Source: Cristatella mucedo
Taxonomy: Eukaryota > Bryozoa > Phylactolaemata > Cristatellidae
Direction of reading: 5' to 3'
Assembly: GCA_009760855.2 (NCBI GenBank)
Contig: WPIO01000149.1
Span: 872,501 to 936,500 of the forward strand
Length of the DNA: 64,000 nucleotides
In this document: positions 55,601 through 64,000 of the stretch, piece by piece
Layout of the letters: every line of letters starts with the position of its first letter
Numbering within the stretch: the stretch's first letter is position 1
Notes under the pieces: model-generated
Seen by the model: only the letters and a program-made list of their open reading frames with translations
What the model was told of the DNA's origin: nothing
The model's database searches: none
Position numbers and translations under genes: made by a program

Positions 55601-58600
55601 CGCTTGCAGCTGCGGCCGAGGGGGATGGCCGACTGACCTGTCGGTGATTGTCAAATGCTTCGTAGTAGATCTTGGAGAACTTCTCTGCGGCCAACACGGC
55701 GTCTTCGGGCTTGTACTGAAGGAGACAAGTTGTGCAGAAGCATCAGAAAGCCACAAGCAAAATGTTGTACCTCTATTTAGGGAGCGGGGAGGCCTCCGAG
55801 CAGGGAATGTCCTTGGCTGCTGCTGCTTGAGAAACTGCTTTTGCCACTAGAAGGGGGGGGGGGGGTCACAGTCAGTGGGCATTCGTCGGTCTCGACCGAG
55901 TCGACACGCGGCATGCACTTGTAAATCGAAATCCTGGGTTACTGGCTAATCGTTGGGTTAGCTGTAACAATCGTCTTGTCGACATTCTTCCTGAGGAGGA
56001 GCTAGTCCTGTATGAAGGCAGACATGCAGCTGCCCCACACGCACCCGCCCGCATGCCTGCCCGCACCCGCGGACACACACACACCACACACACTGTCATC
56101 GTTAAAGAAGTAAGATATGACGCGTGATACACAGCCATGACTTAGGTGAAAAAATGGTCTTATTAATATAGAAAATTGAGAGGTCTTTACAAGTTATCCC
56201 AGCCTCCACATACATTGTGCTGCGAATGTCCATGATTGCAGAAAACAATGTTCCAGGACGTTTCATACGTAAAAATGTATCCAACCAAAATTAAAATTTT
56301 TTAGACTAATGTAAAACGAGTAGAGCTAAATTCGTATTTTAAATTCTTTACTGGTATCTGAATGATTAGCTGAGTTGTGGAAATTATATGGCATCAAAAT
56401 ACACTGGAAATGATACTGTATACAAGCCATAAGAGTAGACCTCAACAAGCTTGATGGTTGTAACTCGATCTATCAAGGGTCGACAAGTTGGGATACAGGT
56501 CGCATATAATGCCGAGATCGGTGATTTTTTTATTGATATGCTGCTTCTGGTCTACATTCGGGTTAGACATGGTTTGCATAATCATCTCTTTCATGTATTT
56601 GGAATTCGTCAGAACTTCCTATCCCACATAATACCAATAATAATATTACACTTGATAAAGCACCCTCAGAGAACTCAATCTCTTTCTAGGCACTTTATAT
56701 TTGGTTCAAAGGAAACACGATCGAATGGTGAATGTTATCATGTTTGATAAACAGCGTGTACAACATGGTTAGGGGTGGAATGCACAGGGTCAGCATGCAA
56801 GTGTGGTTAGTGGTAGCATGCAACAGTGTCAGCACGCATAAGCATATACAGGACGAATCTCAAGGACAAATTAAATGCTGTCATAAATAGGCACGTTTTT
56901 AATTTCTTTTTAAATGTGGTCAAGAAAGGGGATAGACAACCCTAGCTGCAGAGATTTGCACCAGCTGCAGGCACCTGATTGCACAGGCCAGCAAGCAGTG
57001 AGTAACAGAAGTCAAGACGGGATGTCACAAATGCATGGACCAACTTAGATGTGGTATAACTATCTAAACAATCCCGAACTTTAAGCAACGTTATGTACCT
57101 CCACAGTCAAATCAGCCTATTTTCAGCTTCATAACATTGCTAAAATTAGGGCTTGTTTAGATAAGGATACCACGTCCAAGTTGGTCCATGCATTCGTGAC
57201 ATCTCGTCTCGACTTCTGCAACTCACTGCTGACTGGCCTACCAGCATGTGCGATCAGGCGATTGCAGCTGGTGCAAAACTCTGCAGCTAGGCTTGTCTGT
57301 CGTGAGCGTCGCAGTTGCCACATTACTCCACTTCTCGCCGACCTGCACTGGTTACCAGTCAAGCAACGGATTGACTTCAAGGTTTTGTCGCTCACTTTTA
57401 GGTCTCTTCATTCTATGGCTCCAGCCTATCTTTCAGATACACTAACCCATCAGGCAAAGTATCGTACCACTCGCTTTTCGGAATCCAACAGTCTAGAAAT
57501 ACCTCGCACAAACCTTAAATCCTTTGGAGACCGTGCATTTAGCTCGTATGCTCCCACAGCCTGGAACTCCCTCCCGACCTGCATCAGAACATCCCCTGAC
57601 CTGACCACATTTAAAAGAAACTTAAAAACATACCTATTTAGGACAGCATTTAGTGGGTCCTTGTGATTCGTCCTCGATGTGCTTATGCGTGCTGACACTG
57701 TTCATGCTGCCACTAACCACATTTGCATGCTGACCCAGTGCATGTAACCCCTAACCATGTTATTCATTTTGTTTGTTTTTCAAGCATGATTTTACTTACT
57801 ATTCTATTGCGTATCACTTTGCAGCAAATGTAAAGCGCCTAGAAAGAGATTAAGTTCTCTGAGGGCGCTTTATCAAGTGCAATATTATTATTATTATTAT
57901 TATTACCTGAAAGTAGGCACTTATGATTTAACGGCCTCTTTTGTATAGCGACAGAAGAGCCTTTACGGCTATCACAACCGCTTACAGTGGCAATAAAGGA
58001 TTTCCCACCGCAGGATTCGAACCCACGATCTCTGAACTAATGTCGTGAAACGCAACCGCCTTACCTAGTGTGCCATCACGGCTCAACATGACTGTGGAGC
58101 ATGTGGTCGTCTAACGAAAGGTCACTTTAGAAAATGTCACCTGGAACTTATTGGACACATTTTATAAGTATTTTCTTGAAATTCCCCTTAACACTACCAG
58201 AGGGATCAGGAACTCGATGCACGGCTCTACTTAAAGCCAGTGAAGAGCTTTTAGCGACGGCGCGATGGATTCTTCTTCACTCCGCCACCAGGTGGCCAGC
58301 GCTGAAGTCCCGTTCAAATGCATTCACGGAGACTTGACAAATTTCCCCAGAAAAACTGCCCATGAAGTGCAATGCAGTCATCCAGCCAGGAGGCTACAGG
58401 AAGGAACTAATCGCCTAAACCGCAGCGCGCTGAGGCCGGTTAAAATGCATTCAGTGAGAACGCTATGCTAGACCTATTGTTTCGCCAACTGAACATACGA
58501 GACGCTTAGCAAAAGACACAATAAATAGGTAGCGTCAGCGTCCGGCCATGCTGCTATTCCTGGCAGAGGCAGCCGGTTGCGGTAGCGTAAGCGAACGCCC

Positions 58601-58638
58601 GCAGCGAGCGAACTCACCTCAGCTACGGAGGCCGCCAT
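52429..58638 (-). CDS. NTF2-related export protein (NXT1/NXT2, p15)
   Basis: NXT is a small NTF2-fold protein that pairs with NXF1/TAP so that bulk mRNA can leave through nuclear pores. Four exons on the - strand (58638-58618, 55715-55638, 55413-55269, 52601-52429) join in phase to 138 residues plus TGA, close to the roughly 140 usual for the family. Visible blocks are MAASVAE, AAEKFSKIYYEAFDNHRQ (about 17-33), KLYMANAKLVWNGN (about 37-50), FFAELPSS (about 61-68), LDCQPL (about 75-80), MGNVKFRG, and the C-terminal WKIVSDCFRF, all collinear with the family. All introns are GT-AG. The start ATG is first in frame and lies in CpG-rich sequence. NXT1 and NXT2 are vertebrate duplicates, so no specific symbol is assigned. 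Confidence 0.95.
53146..53310 (-). repeat. SINE1, full-length antisense copy (NXT intron 3)
   Basis: It runs from agctgattaaacagcttcttttt through gagcctttacggctatcaccaccgcttgcag, the reverse B-box gaatcgaaccc and cacgacctcgggaccgaggtcgtg, to gtgacatcacggctcac. Confidence 0.94.
53311..53809. other. NXT intron 3, unrecognised open frames
   Basis: Overlapping frames at 53326-53514 and 53466-53726 (+) and 53470-53683 (-) show no domain. I see no reason to call a gene. Confidence 0.4.
53810..53940 (-). repeat. Diverged tRNA-derived SINE, antisense (NXT intron 3)
   Basis: A reverse B-box gactcgaacccatgac and an A-box-like ctaacacccattggc are present. The body does not match SINE1 well. Confidence 0.5.
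54530..54620 (+). repeat. SINE1 3' fragment (NXT intron 3)
   Basis: caatcctttattgcattgctgtgaaagccgataagc..ggctacata..gaggctgttgaaa matches the SINE1 body. Confidence 0.6.
55186..55240. repeat. (GA)n-rich microsatellite (NXT intron 3)
   Basis: agagcagagcagagag units and GA runs, within about 30-80 bp of the exon 3 donor on the transcribed (-) strand, where it reads as CT. Confidence 0.9.
55269..55413 (-). CDS. NXT coding exon 3
   Basis: After the acceptor gtgcctgtag it codes TLTKLYMANAKLVWNGN, then CDRVLAFFAELPSS and LDCQPLR, the most diagnostic part of the protein. The donor leaves one base (g|gtgagc), phase 1. Confidence 0.96.
55638..55715 (-). CDS. NXT coding exon 2
   Basis: The acceptor tctccttcag opens YKPEDAVLAAEKFSKIYYEAFDNHRQ-type sequence (26 codons), the first helix of the NTF2 fold. 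The donor is cag|gtcagt, phase 0. Confidence 0.93.
56630..57096 (-). mobile_element. Older L2-like LINE, antisense (NXT intron 1)
   Basis: It runs from (ATT)n near 56630 through the tail hairpin, the 3' UTR and decayed ORF (reverse of LVQNSAARL near 56940-56970) to ttatgtac. It resumes after the inserted copy with ctgaaagtaggc at 57906, so it is split by the younger element. Confidence 0.85.
57097..57905 (+). mobile_element. Young L2-like LINE, 3' fragment nested in an older copy
   Basis: It is almost identical to 10228-11036, with about a dozen differences by eye over about 805 bp. It includes an intact 161-codon C-terminal frame (57181-57666), the 3' UTR, the hairpin tail and (ATT)n. It is 5'-truncated inside the RT ORF. 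A trinucleotide tac on both sides may be the target duplication. Confidence 0.93.
57922..58083 (-). repeat. SINE1, full-length antisense copy (NXT intron 1)
   Basis: tgatttaacggcctcttttgtatagcgacagaagagcc, the reverse B-box ggattcgaaccc, and the head cctagtgtgccatcacggctc. It adjoins the broken end of the older L2. Confidence 0.93.
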
Positions 58639-58720
58639 GACGGACTGTTACCTAGCAAAATGTCCTAGCTGGCAAAAAAGAACATAGCAGCTGCAGCTGC
58701 CGTGCACAGGAACGCGGTTC
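58540..58720 (-). promoter_or_regulatory. CpG-rich region around the NXT start, probable promoter
   Basis: GC- and CpG-rich sequence (gcggtagcgtaagcgaacgcccgcagcgagcg) surrounds the 21-nt first coding exon. The promoter would lie on the higher-coordinate side. No TATA box is visible, as is usual for a housekeeping gene. Confidence 0.5.
58618..58638 (-). CDS. NXT coding exon 1 (21 nt)
   Basis: ATG and six further codons (MAASVAE) followed by a consensus donor gag|gtgagt, phase 0. The phase matches exon 2, and the length matches the family's short leader before the first helix. Confidence 0.82.
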
Positions 58721-59889
58721 CGTTTGTGTAGGAGAGTAAGTCTTGTACTATTGAAATTAAATTAAAATATTGAATGTTGATTTTTTTTTATAAGTCTAGG
58801 CGTCGAGGTCACTGAAGTCAAGATTTGATAACGCTAATGCGCGTAACGGGCAGGACCCGGTCGGACCGTGTGTCTATGGTTGGTAGCTGGCTGCATCAAC
58901 GACTCAGCTCTCATCTGTGCATTGCGACTGTTTCTGCTCTCGAGTATCAAGCATGGTAATGGAGGCAGCGCTCTGCTCGTTGAACCCGAGCTGCGCGACG
59001 CCAAAGTTCCGCGGATGAGTCGCGTCTTGGCGAGCGGCTGTAACTGCGTCCTACGTCGAACGCAGCGCAGAATCAGAAAGCGTCGAGATTTCTCAGCTCG
59101 ATATTAGCCAATACCCGCAGCGCGTCGCCCGCGTTGCAGCAAACGTATGCTGCAGGGCTGCCAGACAGACATTGCTTGAGCTTAGTCGGCTGCGACCGCT
59201 TGATTACTCGCGTGCAGGCAGGGGAGCTAAAAACAAACGTCGGAGCTTTGTGGGTACCCGATCCGCTCTTTCCAAGGCGTCTCGCAAGCGCGTGCAGCGG
59301 ATTCCGGTCTGGGCGATATCTAATGCCTAGAAATAGCAATCAAAAAGCTGCACAAGGTGCGGCGACGTCCTCGCACTTGGCGGGTGAACGGAATGCACCG
59401 AAGACGGGAGCTTAGAGCAGGCTCTGAGGAGGAAGGGAGAGACAGCCCGCGGCCTGGAGGAGGGGGTACGAGGAATTCGCGCCCCGATGTGCGAAGAAAT
59501 AGCCACCTGGAACAAACGGTCTGACTTGTGTGTGTGTCCTTCATTTTCAGAATCAGCGCAGCATCGTCGGTGTCGCCAATAGTGTTTTCTGAGCGTTGTT
59601 GAAATATGAACGTACGGCCATATCGCAATTGGCAGTTCGCACTTAACAAGGAGCTGCGAAGCGCTCGCACACCAGTGCATGGGCTAAAGTGCTACTGCTG
59701 GCTGGCAGTCATTTACTGTCCTCTACAAGCTGATACAAGCAATACAATACGAAACAATACAAGCAATACAATAGTAGCTGACGGCTGCTAAGGCTCCTCT
59801 TTCCACTAGGGCGTGTATAAATGTAGCTTCTGCATATAAGCTGACCTTTACTTTTTTACTGTTCTATATAAATGCGAGTAATAATAAAA
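58721..59889. other. No recognisable gene
   Basis: GC-rich frames on both strands at 58868-59107 and 59320-59680 are unrecognised. Short cataacacaag-like caatac repeats are at 59735-59770. Confidence 0.4.
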
Positions 59890-60040
59890 AAAATAATAAT
59901 GGTGCACTTGATAAAGCGCCCTCAGAGAACTCAATCTCTTTCTAGCCGCTTTACATATGCTGCAAAGGGAAACGCGATTGAACGGTGAGTAATGTCATGC
60001 TTGATAAACAACATGATTAACATGGTTAGGGGGTGACGAG
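59890..60040 (-). mobile_element. L2-like LINE 3' tail, antisense
   Basis: aataatggtgcacttgataaagcgccctcagagaactcaatctctttctag, 3' UTR to gattaacatggttaggggg. It is truncated before the ORF. Confidence 0.85.
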
Positions 60041-60374
60041 TCGATCCGGATTGTCGAAGCAAACGGAAGCACGATCGACTTGCCTTTATAACTTCCTCTA
60101 GGTGAAAAAAACTCGCTTCGAGCGGATGTAAACCTACGTCTTTGCTGCGACTATGTGCCTAAATATGAGCGCCGTGATGATACCACGGCTGCTATTCAGG
60201 CTCTGAAAATAAAGGCTATCCTTGCTCGGGATATTTCGCCCGGGTGGGTACTTTTACCAAATAATTAATTAACCCACGATCCCCGCATCCGCTGTCCGAG
60301 TCCTGGCTACCAAGTGCATAGTCTTTGCACGAGGGTCACGTGCTCGTGCTTCCAGACGCGAGTTGATGGGTCGA

Positions 60375-60460
60375 GACTTATAATAATAATATATTTTTTG
60401 TGCCCTCAAAAACCTTATGTCTCTTTCTAGGCACTTTACGCATGCTGTAAGGGAAGCACA
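60375..60460 (-). mobile_element. Bare L2-like tail, antisense
   Basis: taataataatat..tgccctcaaaaaccttatgtctctttctaggcactttacgcatgctg is the L2 hairpin terminus without coding sequence. Confidence 0.7.
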
Positions 60461-61546
60461 GTCTTACCCCATTCAATAATTGACCTCTGCAGGCGTGGTT
60501 ATAGCCAGTTAGGTTCTTCCGCAAATATCTGTGTACACATGCATACGTGTAACCTCGAAAAATCGCGGAGAAATTTGATCTAAAATTTAAATGACCACTC
60601 ACGTACATGTACAACTTGGATTGACTCAGCTACGACGACTTACCTAGCGACAGACCGTCACGATCTAGTCATTCTTTTTTATCCGTTCCAACCAAGAGAT
60701 AAGGTCTCAAAATCCTCTTCAAATAATAATAATACAATTAATTGTAGAATGTACTTGGAGAACCTGATATCTGTCCTGGCGCTTCACGTATGCCACTGGG
60801 CTCGTGTTCACGATCTCGGTTGTCAAAAGCTTACCCCTGGCCATATATACACATATTACCGTAAGTGTGCCAATTTCAACTACGAGAGTATATGCGCGCT
60901 TTACAATTATTCACTTCATCTATCGATATTTGTGACTAGACACTCGTCATAGCTGTACTGCTATTGTAGTACGACGTAAGCTTGGTGTCAGTGGCTTTTA
61001 TCAGGACACTCACTCACTCACGGACGCAAATTCAAAGTTGTATAGGTTGATTGTGTGGGTTCGCGCGAGGTGAGCGCGGGTGAATACGGCCTCGAGGCTG
61101 AGGCAAGAGGTCGACGGGAAGTCGTGGCGGTTCCGTCCTATTTTGCTTCGTTTCATGCATCATTCTCATCATTCTAAGTCGTTTACAGCAGGTCACAGCG
61201 GTTCCAGTGCATTTGCATCATTCGGCTACGATTCGCTCAGGTTGGTTCGCTCCATTCTGCCGTCATCGTAATTCGCAGGACTCATTGGACGATCTCTCTC
61301 TCTCTCTCTCTCGTTCTTTCTCTTGCTCTCCCTGTCAAACATCTCTTACTCTCGGCCTCTCGGTCTGTCTGCGTGCGACAGGCTTCGTGCTCTCCAGGCT
61401 GGTGGAGAATCGTGTTGACCAACTTTCCGTCAATACTCCTTAGGCAGACGCAGCACGCATCGCCTCCACTGCACTTAAAAACGTGACTTGGTCGTCAAAC
61501 TTAGGAGCTGGATGACCGCGGAAGGCTAGGGGATATATAGACCCAT

Positions 61547-61580
<34 letters not shown>

Positions 61581-62425
61581 TATAGACCATTTGTTCCGCT
61601 CGGTCTGTAGCAGGATTCTATATTTAAAAAAAGAGAACACCCGACTAACGTTTACCCGAAAGAAGCTGACGCTTTTTCGAACAGAGACTAACATCCTGCT
61701 ACGGAAACTTTTTTTTTTTACCGACAGACTAGCACCATTTTTAATCAATAGAGATGATGCGTACGACGTAGCGGCCGAGCTGTAGTCGCGGGCCACTCAA
61801 CGTACATTGAGCTGCATTTGTATAAATGGCTGGGCCCGCCGCTGGAAGGCTTTCTACGGCGCTGCCGGATCCTTTCATTGCGGCGGTACACGAAGATGCT
61901 TTTTGGCAACGTTAGAAGTGACCTACCGCAGCGTCATAGCCGCTATTCCGCGTCGACCGTCCGTCGCCCACTCCTTGTGGTTAAACAATGCTCTCCCAAT
62001 GAGCACGTACGCGGGCGCAGGCAGAACGCCGAAACTGGCTAGCAGGAGCGTCTATTTTTGCAGGCGTCTGCAGCGCTCCCCAAACACGGCTGTTCTCTCC
62101 TAGACCAGCGTTCTCTCTGCCCTCACTCCCTCCCAGCCACAACTTATCACGTGAGTTGGCGGGAGGACAAGGCCGGCCTGGAGATAAAACACAGCCACCA
62201 GACGACAGCTGGGCATCGGCCCGTCCCTAGGCCACAGCCGCTAGCTTGTTAGACCCTGGGTTGGTTTAGGGTACCACCGGTCTGCCTGCACTGGCAGTGT
62301 GTCGGCGAGCCCAGTGTCTATAATCGAATCGCCCACACAGAGAGAAACACAAACCACATCCCACTTGATCTCAAAGATCAGCATCGTACGCACTAAAGAA
62401 ACTTGAGACATGCAGCATTGGCAAG
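60461..62425. other. No recognisable gene; short microsatellites
   Basis: CT run at about 61291-61312 and (AT)n at about 61547-61584. The frames at 61440-61796 (-) and 61807-62103 (+) show no motif. Confidence 0.45.
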
Positions 62426-63720
62426 CTATCCGGTCAAAATATAGTCACCGTAATCGCGAGGGTATGCCACAGCACGCCTGCGCCTCGGTCCTGGTTCAGT
62501 TCTGTCGCCTTCAGGTGCAGGGGGCGCCTCTTCCTGCCCAGGTACGAGCCGCAGGTCGGGCACGTGGCGACGCACAGCGACGATCTCGATTCCGACGCCC
62601 TGGCCCTCGCTGGTCACCCCTGGCCCTCGGGCCACTTGGTCGTGCAACGAGCACCAGGGGGCGTCACGAAAACTCGCAGGCCGACCGCGTAATGAGCCGT
62701 CCTCAGGCCCCGATTCGTTTGTGCCCTGCAGAGGGGGCTTTTCCACTCATAGGAGAACAACCTTCTGCTGGGCACCGATTCCTCGTTCCAAAACTGCTGT
62801 TGGCGAGATGTTGCACCAATACACCATCATCAGGAAGTCCTTACCCATGCGAGCCGCCATTCCCTTGATGGTCCTATGATAGCGCTCAACGATGCCGGCC
62901 GTTGCCGTAGGGTATATAGGCGAAATAGTAGATGGGCGCCACGCCCCAAAGGTAGAAAAGACCGCGTAGAGCTGTTGAATGAAAAGTCGCGCCGTTATCC
63001 ATGAGAAATTGCAGTGGAGAGCCTCGCTCCCTAAAGATTTGGCACATAAGAGTTTTCTCCCTCGTCAAGTATTCTTGCCCCTTGAAATGCCTACTTTCGC
63101 AGGCCAGGCGCTGCCAGTTCTCGCTTACATTCAGCACGCCTGGACGCCATGCGACTGGTGCAGGATCAATCGACTTGCAACGAGGGCAAGCCTTCACGAT
63201 GGCTTCGATGTCCTTTCGCCGGATAACAGCTTCCGGGTGGCACATTCTGGCTAGGTACAGTGTCCTGTCTACTCTGAAGTGGTGACGGCTGTGGAAACTC
63301 TTTTAAGTCGACGCCGACGGCCGGTGAAGACGCCTACTCTGGAACGGCGAGACAGCTTAAATTCGCTCTCATCCATTCCGAGCAACACGAATCAGCTGGT
63401 CAGCTTTATTGTTGGACGATCGCACCAGGACTGCCGAAGCCTTCAGTCCACACTCGGGCACGGTGTCGAAGATCAATACCAGCCTGCGTTTGATGAACGC
63501 CTCTCCCATGCCGCGGGCTCGCGTAAGGCTGATCTCCAACCGAATGTTCGTAGCAAGTCGAAACACCTCAGCATTTGAGACGACGCAGTTGTTGACGACA
63601 ACAAACGAATCAGCACCCTCCTTTCGCGGCCGCCTTGACGACCGGCCCTATGCGGTGCGCCGCCGCAGCGGCGAAGCCAGGATTAATCGAACGGAGAAAC
63701 GGATCTGGACCGCGCCCGCG
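62426..63720 (-). pseudogene. LTR-retrotransposon pol remnant (RNase H to integrase end), Ty3/gypsy-like
   Basis: In order on the - strand: the end of an RNase H-like domain (about 63566-63375: KRRLVLIFDTVPECGL, VRSSNNKADQLIRV); an integrase zinc finger with His-His-Cys-Cys (about 63265-63130: the HH pair, then ACPRCKSIDPAP); the integrase core, with WQRLACESRHFKGQEYLT, RERGSPLQFLMDNGATFHS, YLWGVAPIYY and PYGNG; and a C-terminal chromatin-binding-type segment (62746-62426, with RRHVPDLR). The first catalytic Asp of the DDE triad appears as Glu, a segment between YLT and the DNG block is deleted, and stops and shifts are present. It is therefore a dead copy. LTRs were not seen, and the protease/RT part would lie beyond the right edge. 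Confidence 0.8.
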
Positions 63721-64000
63721 TGAGGCAGCAAACCGTAGAGGTTGTGGTTGAGAGGACGCGAGAAATGGCGAGTCGACCGGCGACATGCGACCCATGCAGG
63801 TCACTCAAGGGCAGCGGAAGCGCAGGAGCTTCCGGCTGCAGCACCCGGCGTCCGAGGCGTGCAATACAAACTGCTCGTGATAACTCAGCCTCAGATGTGG
63901 AACCGCTGTGAGCGCATGGCGAGGAGCAAGCCTCGCACCTCGTGACCAGCCAGTGACCGCGAGACGCAGCCGCTCGGGAGCGCGGGCGCTCTGTGGGCGC
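63721..64000. other. GC-rich sequence, possible continuation of the pol remnant
   Basis: No clear motif. If the LTR element is longer, its RT-RNase H junction would fall here and beyond the window. Confidence 0.35.

Noticed and set aside
59540-59640. Possible hAT dimerisation motif (VFSER-like)
   Set aside because: Only a handful of residues match, with an immediate stop and no surrounding transposase sequence.

Overview
This is an animal (metazoan) nuclear window, probably from a marine invertebrate. The evidence is spliced genes with GT-AG introns, L2/CR1-group LINEs, tRNA-derived SINEs, long dinucleotide repeats and no prokaryotic gene organisation. I could not place the species or phylum from the sequence.

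Two cellular genes can be reconstructed exon by exon, and they converge. (1) A CD36/SCARB-family scavenger receptor lies on the + strand from 32121 to at least 50628. Eleven coding exons join in phase into 493 codons, with an N-terminal membrane anchor, a cysteine-bearing ectodomain and a C-terminal membrane segment. The last exon, coding the short cytoplasmic tail, is ambiguous among four candidates between 50969 and 51498. (2) An NXT1/NXT2 (p15, NTF2-like mRNA export cofactor) gene lies on the - strand from 58638 down to 52429. Four coding exons give 138 residues, and its start codon sits in a CpG-rich stretch. About 1.0-1.4 kb separates the ends of the two coding regions.

Most of the rest is repeats. 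There are two LINE families. The first is an L2-like element with a 561-codon reverse-transcriptase frame at 9111-10796 and more than ten fragments elsewhere. The second, here called LINE-B, is present only as decayed fragments. There are two tRNA-derived SINE families: SINE1, with more than ten copies and a conserved 3' end, and SINE2, whose 3' tail resembles the L2 LINE tail. A hAT transposase remnant lies at about 18.4-19.26 kb. A decayed LTR-retrotransposon pol fragment (RNase H and integrase) lies on the - strand at 62.4-63.7 kb. Long (GA/CT)n and (CA/GT)n tracts occur throughout, several inside the CD36-family introns.

Region by region: 0-3 kb is a GA repeat and a CpG-rich stretch that may be a promoter; 3-14 kb is dominated by L2 copies; 14-32 kb is mainly non-coding, with the hAT remnant, LINE-B pieces and microsatellites; 32-51 kb is the CD36-family gene with repeat-filled introns; 52-59 kb is the NXT gene, whose large first intron holds nested L2 insertions; 59-64 kb holds L2 tails and the LTR-element fragment. 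I found no CRISPR, operon, phage or toxin system, and nothing that amounts to a new multi-gene system. The most informative signals are the two gene models, the LINE-SINE shared tail, the nested insertions and three strong hairpins.
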